Assembly: GCF_008087085.1 (NCBI RefSeq)
Contig: NZ_VIYJ01000009.1
Location: 124,001 to 188,000 of the forward strand
Length of the DNA stretch: 64,000 bases
Reading direction: 5' to 3'
Source: Nocardioides rubriscoriae
GTDB taxonomy: Bacteria; Actinomycetota; Actinomycetes; Propionibacteriales; Nocardioidaceae
Position 1 is the first letter of the stretch. Each line of letters opens with the position of its first letter. A program made the translations under genes and the position numbers. The notes beneath the pieces were generated by a model. It was not told the DNA's origin, searched no databases, and worked only from the letters and a program-made list of their open reading frames with translations. Positions 35,235 through 43,104 of this stretch are shown one piece after another.

Positions 35235-36577
35235 GGTCGGAGACTTCCTGTGGCTTCGTTCTGTGGGTGGGGGGTCGCCGACACGACCGCAGCGACGGTG
35301 GCCGGCGCCGGCAGGTCGACCTCGCGCGTGTGCCACGACGTCGACTTCAGCTTGGTCAGCGCCCAGTAGGCCGCCGGCCGCAGGATGATGAGCCCGAGGA
35401 GGGGATAGACGGGCGAGAGCGCGAACTGCTCCCAGCGCTGCCGCCGGGTGAAGCCGGGCCGGTAGATCGCGTAGATCGCGGTCTGGGTCACCGAGCACAC
35501 GACCCACCACGCGATCCCGTGGTAGAAGACTGGGTTCTGGTACTTGACGGCCAGGGTGATCAGCGCGCCCACCACGAAGGGCCACAGGATGCAGAAGACC
35601 AGCGGGAACATGTAGAACAGCACGACCAGGGGCCGCAGGTTGGTCATCACGAACCCCACCCCGAGCCACGCCGACTTCGACCAGCGCAGCCGTTGGTGGA
35701 AGCAGCCGGACCAGGTCGTCGGCAGCTGGGTGCTCGCGATCGCCTCGGTCACCCCGACCACGTCGCCGCGCAGCAGCGCGTAGAACGACAGCCTGCGGTC
35801 GTCGCCGGCCGTGCCCGAGCTGAGGTAGTCGTCGAGGTTGTCGTAGACGACGTCGGAGCGGTAGATGGCCAGGGCCCCTGAGGTCGGGCTCACGATGCCG
35901 AGCCACGAGCGCGCCATCCGGTAGAGCAGGCACGAGGTGACGACGTTGATGTCGGTCAGCCGGGACAGGAAGTTGACCTTCCAGTTGCGCACCAGGATCA
36001 TCCCGGTCGCCGCCTGCACCCGCTCGTCCTTCATCGACCGCAGCATGTGCTCGAGCGCGTCGTCGTCGAGCACGGAGTCGGAGTCGACGGTGAAGATGTA
36101 GTCGAACTCCTGCGGGGCGAACTGGTGCAGCACGTGGGCCTGGGCGTGCCGCTTGCCGGAGTTCTCGATCCGGTGCCAGGTCACCAGGGGGTCCTCGAAG
36201 GTCTCCAGGGGCACCGCCGAGCCGTCGTCGACGACGTGGATCTCGTCGGGCAGGATGCTCTGCCGGAGCATGGACAGCACCACGGCGTGGACCAGCTCGG
36301 GCTCCTCGTTGTAGACCGGGACGATCGCCAGCACCCGACCCGACGCAGGGGGCAGGTGGGTGAAGCTCTTCCAGTAGATGCCCGAGAACATGAAGTAGAC
36401 GATCAGCAGGGCCATCAGGCCGAAGAAGGTGGACAGGAACGCGGTGTCCGCCGAGAAGCCCCACTGCAGGTGCGACCAGACGACGTACGACGTGAAGGCC
36501 AGGAGCGGGATGAGCGCGAGCACCCGTCGGCCGCCACGGAAGGGCTCGCTGCGGTCGACGACCCGGTCAGTGCGCAT
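35231..36577 (-). CDS. Processive family-2 glycosyltransferase, hyaluronan/chitin-synthase-like
   Basis: A 448-residue membrane glycosyltransferase. Two N-terminal helices (about 20-36 and 46-66), a GT2 catalytic domain and three or four C-terminal helices. Catalytic motifs are VVDDGS (Asp117-118), VDSDS (165-168), GDDR (258-261) and QRLRW (295-299); QxxRW marks processive synthases such as HAS, NodC and cellulose synthase. It probably polymerises a UDP-sugar and exports the chain. ATG 36577 has a GGGGTG upstream; GTG 36586 is possible. It overlaps both neighbours in the operon. Confidence 0.88.
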   Translation of the reverse strand: MRTDRVVDRSEPFRGGRRVLALIPLLAFTSYVVWSHLQWGFSADTAFLSTFFGLMALLIVYFMFSGIYWKSFTHLPPASGRVLAIVPVYNEEPELVHAVVLSMLRQSILPDEIHVVDDGSAVPLETFEDPLVTWHRIENSGKRHAQAHVLHQFAPQEFDYIFTVDSDSVLDDDALEHMLRSMKDERVQAATGMILVRNWKVNFLSRLTDINVVTSCLLYRMARSWLGIVSPTSGALAIYRSDVVYDNLDDYLSSGTAGDDRRLSFYALLRGDVVGVTEAIASTQLPTTWSGCFHQRLRWSKSAWLGVGFVMTNLRPLVVLFYMFPLVFCILWPFVVGALITLAVKYQNPVFYHGIAWWVVCSVTQTAIYAIYRPGFTRRQRWEQFALSPVYPLLGLIILRPAAYWALTKLKSTSWHTREVDLPAPATVAAVVSATPHPQNEATGSLRP

Positions 36578-37595
36578 AGCGGTCACCCCGGGTCGCGAGG
36601 CGGTAGGTCAGCACCACGCTGACGCTCACCAGGACGCCGACCAGGATGATCTGCGACTGGCCGATGCCGATGCCGAACAGCGTCCACGCCGGGATCTTCG
36701 ACAGCACCCGTGGGGTGCTGATCGCCGCCGAGGGGTCGGGGACCAGACGGCTCATCGGGTCGCCGTGCACGGGCTGGAGCGCGCCGCCCATCACCTGGTC
36801 GACCGTCATCACCACAGTGGTGTCGCGACGCGCCTCCAGCCACGTGACGAACGAGGTGAAGTCCTCCGGCGTGATGTGCTCGCCGCTCGCGGCGGGGCAG
36901 ACACACACGTTGGTGAACTCCAGCGGCACCCACCCGCCGCCGTGCGACTCGGCCCGGGTGACCTGGAGCTCCAGCTCCGCGAGGGTGGTGGCCGTGCTGG
37001 TCCTGATCCGGAAGTCGTCGCGCGGGGGGAGCGACTCGCCCATCGGGCAGAACGAGCAGTCCGTGGGCGAGGTGTAGAGGCCCGCGTAGTCACGCGCGTT
37101 GTTGTAGCCGCAGTCCTGCACCACCTGCTTGACCACCGGGGGGCTCGCCCCGTGGGGGTAGGCGAAGCTGGTGACCTGGAAGCCCAGCTGCGCCAGGGTC
37201 GCCCGGTCGTCGCAGACCTCCGCGGTCGCCGCGGCGACCGACTCCTGCGAGAGATCGTTCCCGTAGAGCGACGCCCCGCCGACCTCGCTACGGGACCGGG
37301 CGATGGCCCGGACCTCGTCGAGGCTGAGGTAGGCCGGGAAGCCGATGTAGCCCGCGTTGACGTAGAAGGTGCCCGCCATGCCGTGCTCGGCCAGGATGAG
37401 GGCCGCGTCGTCCTGCGAGGGATGGGTCCCGGCGAAGGTGAACGAGACGACCGTGGTGGTCTCGTCGGTGCCGTCGGCCGCGTCGTCGGCAGCCGCGGCA
37501 CCGGGGTACGCCAGCACCAGGAAGGCCAGACCAGCCAGGACGACCAGGACACGTACGGCCGGCTGCGCCCCCCGGGCAGACAGCCGCGTCCTCAC
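36567..37595 (-). CDS. Membrane-anchored polysaccharide-deacetylase homologue lacking metal ligands
   Basis: A 342-residue protein with a signal/anchor (15-36), a NodB-like domain and a C-terminal membrane helix (about 305-332). It is clearly paralogous to the deacetylase at 9014-10486 (shared VTSFAYPxGA, QDCGYNxAR, GGGWVPLxF, VDQVMGGALQ). The catalytic FDD is FAG here (residues 54-56) and HTLTH is ASLYG (108-112); FHHVC is FTNVC. All metal-binding residues are lost, so it is probably a glycan-binding or scaffold pseudoenzyme. It starts at GTG 37595 (GTGA overlap). Confidence 0.82.
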   Translation of the reverse strand: MRTRLSARGAQPAVRVLVVLAGLAFLVLAYPGAAAADDAADGTDETTTVVSFTFAGTHPSQDDAALILAEHGMAGTFYVNAGYIGFPAYLSLDEVRAIARSRSEVGGASLYGNDLSQESVAAATAEVCDDRATLAQLGFQVTSFAYPHGASPPVVKQVVQDCGYNNARDYAGLYTSPTDCSFCPMGESLPPRDDFRIRTSTATTLAELELQVTRAESHGGGWVPLEFTNVCVCPAASGEHITPEDFTSFVTWLEARRDTTVVMTVDQVMGGALQPVHGDPMSRLVPDPSAAISTPRVLSKIPAWTLFGIGIGQSQIILVGVLVSVSVVLTYRLATRGDRYAH

Positions 37596-38866
37596 AACGC
37601 CACCACGCTCGTCGACTCCGCGACCGCGTGGCGGCAGTCGAGGACCAGTCGGGCCGAGGCGGCGATCTTGACGTAGTCGAAGTCGGCGTGGTCGGTCGCC
37701 ACGACCACGACGGCGAAGCGGTCGAGCTCACCGGCCAGCTCCTCCAGGCTCAGCGACGGGGTGTGCGGCCAGACCGGGACCATCGGGTCGACCACGGTGA
37801 CCTGGGCACCGACGGCCGTGAGGCCGTGGACGACCTCGACCGACGGGGACTCGCGCAGGTCGCCGACCCCGGGCTTGTAGGCCAGGCCGAGGACGAGCAC
37901 CTCGGCCCCCACGATCGAGGTCCCGTGCTCCTCGAGCAGGTCGATCGTGCGCTGCACGACGTAGTCGGGGCGGCCGAGGTTGATCTCGTCGGCCAGCTCG
38001 GCGAAGCGGAAGCGTCGGCCCAGGCTGGTGCGGGTCTGCCACGCCAGGTACATCGGGTCGATGGGCAGGCAGTGCCCGCCGACACCCGGGCCCGGCTTCC
38101 AGTGGGCCATCGAGTGGCCCTTGGTCATCGCGGCGTCGATCATCTCGTGGACGTCGATGCCCATGTCGTGGCAGATCTCGGACAGCTCGTTGACCAGGCC
38201 GATGTTGACGTAGGCCTGGGTGTTCTCGAAGATCTTCGCCATCTCGGCGACCCGCGGGCTCGACACCGCGACCGTCCGCTCCACGATCGTGTCGTAGAAG
38301 CGCTCGATCTCGGCCAGCCCCGGCGCGGTCGTGGCCGACACGAGCTTGGGCGTGTTCTCCAGGGTGTGCACCGAGCTGCCGGGGTCGATGCGCTCGGGTG
38401 AGTAGCCGAGGTGGAAGTCGACGCCGGGCTGCAGGCCGGAGGTCTGCGCCAGGGCGTCTGCGAGCAGGCCGTCGGTCGTCCCGGGATAGGTCGTCGACTC
38501 CAGCACCACGCAGGCGCCCGGGCGCAGGACCCGCCCGATCATCCGACCGGCCGCCTCGACGTAGGAGAGGTCGGGAACGCGGTCCCTCAGGGGGGTGGGG
38601 ACCGAGATCACCGCGATGTCGAAGTCGGCGTCGGCGGGCGGGGTCTCCTCGGGCCCCCAGGCAGGACGGGCGGTGAAGTGGCCGCTGTCGGTGACCGCGC
38701 TGACCTGTTCGTCGGTCGCGTCCTCGACGTAGCTGATCCCGCTGGTGAGGAGCTCGATCTTCTCCGCGCTCAGGTCCACTCCGGTGACGTGGTGCCCCAC
38801 CTCCGCCGCCCGCAGGGCGAGGGGGAGTCCGACGTACCCGAGACCGACGATCATGACTCGACTCAT
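37592..38866 (-). CDS. Nucleotide-sugar dehydrogenase (UDP-glucose/UDP-ManNAc dehydrogenase family)
   Basis: A 424-residue NAD-dependent dehydrogenase that oxidises a UDP-hexose to the uronic acid in two steps. The NAD fold is MIVGLGYVGLPLALRAAE; the catalytic cysteine is in GVGGHCLPIDPMYLAW; a conserved KIFENTQAYVNIGLVNEL helix is also present. Sequence style fits the WecC/WbpA group, so UDP-ManNAc or UDP-GlcNAc is as likely as UDP-glucose. It should supply the uronic acid precursor for the GT2 synthase in the same operon. ATG 38866 overlaps the upstream stop (ATGA). Confidence 0.92.
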   Translation of the reverse strand: MSRVMIVGLGYVGLPLALRAAEVGHHVTGVDLSAEKIELLTSGISYVEDATDEQVSAVTDSGHFTARPAWGPEETPPADADFDIAVISVPTPLRDRVPDLSYVEAAGRMIGRVLRPGACVVLESTTYPGTTDGLLADALAQTSGLQPGVDFHLGYSPERIDPGSSVHTLENTPKLVSATTAPGLAEIERFYDTIVERTVAVSSPRVAEMAKIFENTQAYVNIGLVNELSEICHDMGIDVHEMIDAAMTKGHSMAHWKPGPGVGGHCLPIDPMYLAWQTRTSLGRRFRFAELADEINLGRPDYVVQRTIDLLEEHGTSIVGAEVLVLGLAYKPGVGDLRESPSVEVVHGLTAVGAQVTVVDPMVPVWPHTPSLSLEELAGELDRFAVVVVATDHADFDYVKIAASARLVLDCRHAVAESTSVVAL

Positions 38867-39600
38867 GGCTGTACCTGCTCTTCGTTCGTGATGGATTCGG
38901 TGGTCGTGCTGGTGCTGCTGGGCCCCGGCTCGTCGTGCCCCGGCTCGTGCTCGGCACGGACGACGCCCATCGGGTCCTCGTGGTCGAACAGGACGCTGAG
39001 GATCGAGTCGCCGGTCGTCGCCCGGTGGCGCGACCAGATCACCGGGATGCCGGCCTCGGTGAAGTCGTGGCAGTCGCCCATGTAGGCGCGCGCCCCGGTC
39101 CCCGAGAGGTACTCCAACGGCCCCGGGAACGCCTGCATGACCGAGACGATGCCCGCGGGCCCGCGCAGGTCGCTGCGAGCCGGTCGGCTGAACGTCAGCG
39201 GGGTCTGGATCCCGAGGATGTCGCGGACCAGCAGGATCAGGCGGAAGTTGAGCTCCCACAACAGGTCGGTCCTGATCGACACGATCTCGTCGCAGATCAT
39301 CGGGCCGTACTTGTCCCAGTACGGCGGCCGGGGACCGTTGCTGGTGTAGCGCTTGACGATCTCGTCGGCGAGGTGGCCGGTGGCTCCCGGGGCGAGCTGC
39401 CGGGTCGCGATCGGCACGACGTCGGATCCCTTGACCAGCGGCAGGGTCACCCAGAAGCCGCGCATCGTCACGCGACGCTGGTAGCCCTTGCGGTTGTACT
39501 GGTCCCAGATCTTGACGTCGAACAGGTCGGCCTTGTCCATCTTGTGCCAGAACCCGGAGTAGGGCAGCAGGTCGGGCTGGTGCGCGGCGTAGACGGTCAC
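38863..39600 (-). CDS. WbqC-family protein
   Basis: A 245-residue protein of the WbqC-like family (PF08889 type): AAHQPDLLPYSGFWHKMDKA at the N-terminus, then WDQYNRKGYQRRVTMRG. Members sit in O-antigen and exopolysaccharide clusters and are thought to act in sugar modification, but the reaction is unknown. The C-terminal 30 residues are a low-complexity Ser/Thr tail. The start is GTG 39600, sharing GTGA with the PIG-L gene. Confidence 0.87.
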   Translation of the reverse strand: MTVYAAHQPDLLPYSGFWHKMDKADLFDVKIWDQYNRKGYQRRVTMRGFWVTLPLVKGSDVVPIATRQLAPGATGHLADEIVKRYTSNGPRPPYWDKYGPMICDEIVSIRTDLLWELNFRLILLVRDILGIQTPLTFSRPARSDLRGPAGIVSVMQAFPGPLEYLSGTGARAYMGDCHDFTEAGIPVIWSRHRATTGDSILSVLFDHEDPMGVVRAEHEPGHDEPGPSSTSTTTESITNEEQVQP

Positions 39601-40286
39601 ACCCTCACCCCCCGGACCAGCGAGTAGGGCTCGGCCCAGTTGACCTGACGCGCGTGCCCGATGACCGAGGCCTGCTGCTTGACGCTGTTGATCGGGTGCG
39701 GACCGGTCACAGCCTGCGAGGAGTAGGCGCTCAACGCATCGACCTTCTTGTCGATGCACTCCTCGTCGAGGGCCTCGAACATGTTCCACTCGAGGTTGGT
39801 CGGGTAGAGGGTCACGTCGTAGGCCGCCACGTCGTAGACGTAGAGCGACGGGGTGAACCAGTGGCCCTCGCTCATCGAGAGCCGGCCTGCGCGGATGCCC
39901 GCCTCGTAGGCGGCGATGTGGTCCTGGTGCATCGAGGGGAACGGCAGGTAGAGCTCGTCGGGGCGCAGATCGGCGACCACGCGGTCGAGCAGGCCTACCA
40001 GGCGGTGCATGTCCTCGCCGACGCTGCCGTCCTTCAGGCCCAGGAAGTGGGCCGGGGCGTATCCCAGGATCTCCCGGGCGACCTCGAACTCCTTGAACCG
40101 GACCTCGTCGGGCTGCGCCAGCACGACCACCGCGATCTCGCCGGGGTACTTGGCCAGGAGCCCGCCGCACCCGAGCGTCTCGTCGTCGCAGTGGGGTGCG
40201 ACCACCAGTCGGCTGACAGCGCCGCGGCGGCCGCGTGCCGACCTCGCCGGCAGGACCCCGGTGTCCTCGCTTCTGTGTCTCAACAT
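39597..40286 (-). CDS. PIG-L/LmbE-family deacetylase, first gene of exopolysaccharide operon
   Basis: A 229-residue zinc-dependent N-deacetylase homologue. VVAPHCDDETLGCGG is the PHxDD zinc motif; PFPSMHQDHIAAYEAG provides the third ligand. Family members remove acetyl from GlcNAc-containing molecules. It may deacetylate a nucleotide sugar or a lipid-linked precursor here. TACGGT (40298-40293) ends six bases before ATG 40286, so the operon mRNA is probably leaderless. It heads seven overlapping genes. Confidence 0.88.
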   Translation of the reverse strand: MLRHRSEDTGVLPARSARGRRGAVSRLVVAPHCDDETLGCGGLLAKYPGEIAVVVLAQPDEVRFKEFEVAREILGYAPAHFLGLKDGSVGEDMHRLVGLLDRVVADLRPDELYLPFPSMHQDHIAAYEAGIRAGRLSMSEGHWFTPSLYVYDVAAYDVTLYPTNLEWNMFEALDEECIDKKVDALSAYSSQAVTGPHPINSVKQQASVIGHARQVNWAEPYSLVRGVRV

Positions 40287-40292
40287 GCGCCC

Positions 40293-40326
40293 ACCGTAAG
40301 GACGATCCCGGGTGCATTCGCTGCAC
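40293..40326 (-). promoter_or_regulatory. Promoter and candidate operator of exopolysaccharide operon
   Basis: TACGGT (40298-40293) is a -10 six bases from the start codon. GTGCA-N5-TGCAC (40312-40326) is a perfect inverted repeat centred near -33 where a -35 would be, and no -35 consensus is seen, which suggests activator control, plausibly by the adjacent LuxR-type response regulators. Confidence 0.55.
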
Positions 40327-40461
40327 GAAGTGGCGAACTCACCTACGCCATTTGTGCGCCCGTCAGCACACGACCGAAATCGAGTTTCCCCAGGCGGGCA
40401 TGGCTTTGGCACCGAGCCGCGCGTTGCGGTCCGGCGCCTCGAGGTACGTCGTACGGGGGGC

Positions 40462-41184
40462 TCAGCGAGCGGGTCGCTCCGTGTCGATCCCCGGCAGCCC
40501 GAGGGCCCGGGCCCGCGAGGCCAGGGCCAGCGTCGAGTGCAGGTCGGCCTGCTTGAGCAGCTGCTGCACGTGGGTGCGCACGGTGTGCACCGACAGGTGC
40601 AGCCGTTGCGCGCACTCGGCGCGCGACATGCCCTCCACCAGGCACCGCAGGACGTCGACCTGCCGGGGCGTGAGGTCGTCGATGAAGCTCGGCGCCACGT
40701 CACGGGCCGTGCTGTGCACCAGCAGGTAGACCAGCACCGGCTTGAGCGTCGGGGGGGCCAGGTACATGTGCCCCCGCAGCACCTCCTGGGCGGCGAACAT
40801 GAGCGTGTCGAAGGGCGCGGTCTTGGCGACCCAACCCTGGGCACCCGAGCGGAAGGCCTCGACGATGACATGGGCGGCCTCGACCCCCGACAGCATCAGC
40901 ACGTCCGGCGGCGTGGCCATCGCGCGCAGGTCACCGAAGAGGTCGAGGCCCACCTCACCGTCGAGCTGCACGTCGAGCAGCACCAGGTCGGGGCACGACC
41001 GGTGCAGGTTGGCCCGCGCCTCGCTCAGCGAGCAGGCGACGTCGATCCGGCCGATCGTGGGTTCGTCCCTCATGCGCATCGCCAGCACGTCGGCGAAGAC
41101 CCGGTGGTCGTCGACCAGCAGGATGTCGATGGGGGCGTGGCCCGGTCCGCGGACAGGTGCGCCGGCGACCGGGATCATCGCCAC
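40462..41184 (-). CDS. NarL/FixJ-type response regulator (proximal to exopolysaccharide operon)
   Basis: A 240-residue regulator. Receiver: ILLVDDHRVFADVL with the acidic pair, phospho-acceptor Asp in LVLLDVQLDGEVG, and lysine in GWVAKTAPF. Output: LuxR helix-turn-helix LTPRQVDVLRCLVEGMSRAECAQRLHLSVHTVRTHVQQLL. It starts at GTG 41184, overlapping the upstream regulator by 10 bases. It lies 175 bases before the exopolysaccharide operon on the same strand and is a strong candidate for its activator. Confidence 0.9.
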   Translation of the reverse strand: MAMIPVAGAPVRGPGHAPIDILLVDDHRVFADVLAMRMRDEPTIGRIDVACSLSEARANLHRSCPDLVLLDVQLDGEVGLDLFGDLRAMATPPDVLMLSGVEAAHVIVEAFRSGAQGWVAKTAPFDTLMFAAQEVLRGHMYLAPPTLKPVLVYLLVHSTARDVAPSFIDDLTPRQVDVLRCLVEGMSRAECAQRLHLSVHTVRTHVQQLLKQADLHSTLALASRARALGLPGIDTERPAR

Positions 41185-41810
41185 GCCCGGAGACCGACGT
41201 GCTCGAGGTCGTCGGAGCGGTCGACCGCGAGCCTGGCGGCCTTGTTGCGACTGGTCACCCCGAGCTTGCGCAGGACGGCGCGGGTCAGGGTGCGCGCGGA
41301 CTGCTCCGACACCTGCAGCTCGGCGGCGATCTCGGCGTTGGACGCGCCCTCGGCGAGCAGCTGCACCACGGCCTGCTCACGCTCGGTGAGCAGCGTCCGG
41401 TCGGGCGCGATCGAGGTCGGGGCCGGCCGCAGGAAGCGCTCCACCACCTTCTCGCCGCGTCGGACCCGTCGCAGCGAGCGGTCGAGCACCGAGATGTCGC
41501 AGAGCTTGTTGACGATGCCGTCGACCAGGCCCCGCTCGAAGGCACGCCAGACGTCGGGCGGCGCGCATCCCGCGAGCAGGACGAGCGCGATACCGGGGTC
41601 GCGCCCCCGGATGGTCGTCGCGGCCTCGAGCACCGAACGGCCGGAGAAGTTGACGTCGAGCACGCACAGGTCGGGGCGCTCCACCGCGACGGCGTCCACC
41701 AGGTGGTCGAGCTGGTCGTAGGAACCGACCACCTCGTGCCCACGGCGTACGAGCCCCTCGCGCAGGGCCTCGAGGAACATGACGTGGTCGTCACCCAGCA
41801 GGAGCTTCAT
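41175..41810 (-). CDS. NarL/FixJ-type response regulator (second)
   Basis: A 211-residue regulator. Receiver: LLLGDDHVMFLEAL, Asp in LCVLDVNFSG, lysine in IVNKLCDI; the usual Thr/Ser is replaced in VLLAGCAPPDV. Output: LTEREQAVVQLLAEGASNAEIAAELQVSEQSARTLTRAVLRKLGV. ATG 41810 overlaps the kinase stop by ATGA. Two receivers behind one kinase suggest branched or sequential control. Confidence 0.9.
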   Translation of the reverse strand: MKLLLGDDHVMFLEALREGLVRRGHEVVGSYDQLDHLVDAVAVERPDLCVLDVNFSGRSVLEAATTIRGRDPGIALVLLAGCAPPDVWRAFERGLVDGIVNKLCDISVLDRSLRRVRRGEKVVERFLRPAPTSIAPDRTLLTEREQAVVQLLAEGASNAEIAAELQVSEQSARTLTRAVLRKLGVTSRNKAARLAVDRSDDLEHVGLRAWR

Positions 41811-42457
41811 GCGCCCGCCCTGCCGGCTGCCGGGAAGGTCAGGCGCACGGCCGTCCCACCGCCCAAGGGCTCGGAGATCGTCATGCGCCCGTCACTGTCG
41901 CGCACGGCGGAACGCACGATCGGCAGCCCGCGGCCGGTGCCCGACCCGACACGCCCGAACCCGGGCCCGTCGTCGACGACCTCGACCCAGCGCTCGCCCT
42001 CGAAGAGGCCCACCCGGACCGTGACGTGGCCGGCGGTCGTGGCCGCCCGGCAGGCGTTGTCGATCAGGTTGGCGACCGCCCGTCGCAGCAGGATCGGGTT
42101 GCCCACGACCACGTGCTCGGTCCCGAGGACCTCCAGCGACACGCGGTGGCGGGGCCGCACGGCGTCGACGGCGTGATCGGCGACGACCGCCAGGTCGCAC
42201 CGGGTGGCGGCGGTGGCGGGGTCGTCGCCGCTGAGGAGGGAGACGAGGGACGCCGCGTGCTCGAACTGCCGGTGCATCACCTCGAAGCGGTGTCGGGTCT
42301 GCGCCGAGACGTCCTCGCCGCCGGGCGGCTCCGCGAGCAGCAGGCCCGTGGCGATGTGCTGCTTGAGGTCGTGGCAGATCGAGGCGAGGTGGTCCGGTGG
42401 GACCCGGTCCCCCGCGCCGCGCGCACCGTCGAACCCGACCCAGCCCTGTGTCGTCAT
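41807..42457 (-). CDS. Soluble sensor histidine kinase
   Basis: A 216-residue kinase without membrane helices or an obvious sensor domain. The H-box is ASICHDLKQHIATGLLL (His29), the N-box NLIDNACRAA, G-boxes DDGPGFGRVG and GTGRGLPIVRSA, and GGGTAVRLTFP closes the ATPase fold. It may need a partner sensor or read a cytoplasmic cue. GGGGGGT precedes ATG 42457; a longer reading to 42568 lacks support. It heads the kinase-regulator-regulator operon. Confidence 0.86.
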   Translation of the reverse strand: MTTQGWVGFDGARGAGDRVPPDHLASICHDLKQHIATGLLLAEPPGGEDVSAQTRHRFEVMHRQFEHAASLVSLLSGDDPATAATRCDLAVVADHAVDAVRPRHRVSLEVLGTEHVVVGNPILLRRAVANLIDNACRAATTAGHVTVRVGLFEGERWVEVVDDGPGFGRVGSGTGRGLPIVRSAVRDSDGRMTISEPLGGGTAVRLTFPAAGRAGA

Positions 42458-42844
42458 GGTGACCCCCCGTCGGTGCGACGCGAGCGGCACGGGCCCGTCC
42501 CCGTGCACGTCCCTGCTGCCCCCGTCCACATGAACGCCAACGTAAGCAGCGAATCCGGAGTCGCCCATGGACCAAGGTCACGACTTCGTCGGCGAACCTG
42601 CGAACGCGCCGGGACCACCGGCCGGGCTGCCGACATCGGGTGCGCCCGGGACCGGCGTACGGGTGGACCGCGCCGAGCGCGCCGTCCCTCACCCCGAGTC
42701 CCTCACCCCCAGGGAGGGCACCAGGCACTCTGACCACTCAACGACCGACCAGGTGGAGGGGCGTGACCAGTTTTCAGGGTTTTCTGGTGATCGCGGTGGG
42801 GATCGGCTACTGTTCATGAACAGAAGGTGAACAGGAGGTGTCCC
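42458..42844. other. Intergenic region between kinase operon and small conserved gene
   Basis: No convincing gene is found in these 387 bases; short frames here lack ribosome-binding sites and have random-looking proteins. The right part, from 42770, is AT-richer (TTTTCAGGGTTTTCTGG) and holds the promoter and palindromic operator of the small gene. Confidence 0.55.
42808..42823 (+). promoter_or_regulatory. -10 and 14-bp palindromic operator of small gene
   Basis: TACTGT (42808-42813) is a -10 overlapping the perfect palindrome CTGTTCATGAACAG (42810-42823), so a bound regulator would cover the start point. Confidence 0.6.
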
Positions 42845-42973
42845 ATGACCGACGAACGTCGCTCCCAGCTCGAGATGCGCTGGGTCCCGGTGACCGACGA
42901 GGCCGGACGCACGCACATGGAGGCGGTCTGGGTCGTCCCGACCGTGTCCGCGGGCATCAGCCACGCCGCCTGA
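42845..42973 (+). CDS. Small conserved protein, 42 residues
   Basis: A 42-residue protein with the core LEMRWVPVTDEAGRTHMEAVW, of a type seen as short orphan proteins in actinobacteria; no function is known to me. The gene is well framed: AGGAGGT (42833-42839) five bases before ATG, an own promoter with a palindrome over the -10, and a near-perfect intrinsic terminator right after. That organisation argues for a real, strongly expressed, regulated gene. Confidence 0.78.
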   Translation: MTDERRSQLEMRWVPVTDEAGRTHMEAVWVVPTVSAGISHAA

Positions 42974-42984
42974 CCCAGAGCGCA

Positions 42985-43022
42985 GACCGACCGCACCTAC
43001 GGGTGCGGTCGGTCTTCTTTTC
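42985..43022 (+). terminator. Intrinsic terminator of small gene
   Basis: A 13-bp perfect stem (GACCGACCGCACC, 42985-42997, with 43002-43014), a TACG tetraloop and TTCTTTT behind it. Confidence 0.93.
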
Positions 43023-43059
43023 CGGTCACGTGCGGGAACACCAACGGACTGCGGTCCGT

Positions 43060-43081
43060 TATGGTGGTTGAATTTTCAACC
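43060..43081 (+). promoter_or_regulatory. yceI promoter with palindromic operator
   Basis: TATGGT (43060-43065) is a -10. Immediately after it, GGTTGAA-TT-TTCAACC (43066-43081) is a perfect inverted repeat over the expected start point, a pattern typical of MarR-type repressors. CGGAC/GTCCG arms (43045-43058) lie just upstream. Confidence 0.65.
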
Positions 43082-43104
43082 GCCACCTCACCCAGGAGCA
43101 CCTC

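Noticed and set aside
42567..42830. An 87-residue plus-strand frame in the gap before the small gene
   Set aside because: No ribosome-binding site, no conserved pattern, and it ends inside the promoter region of the small gene.
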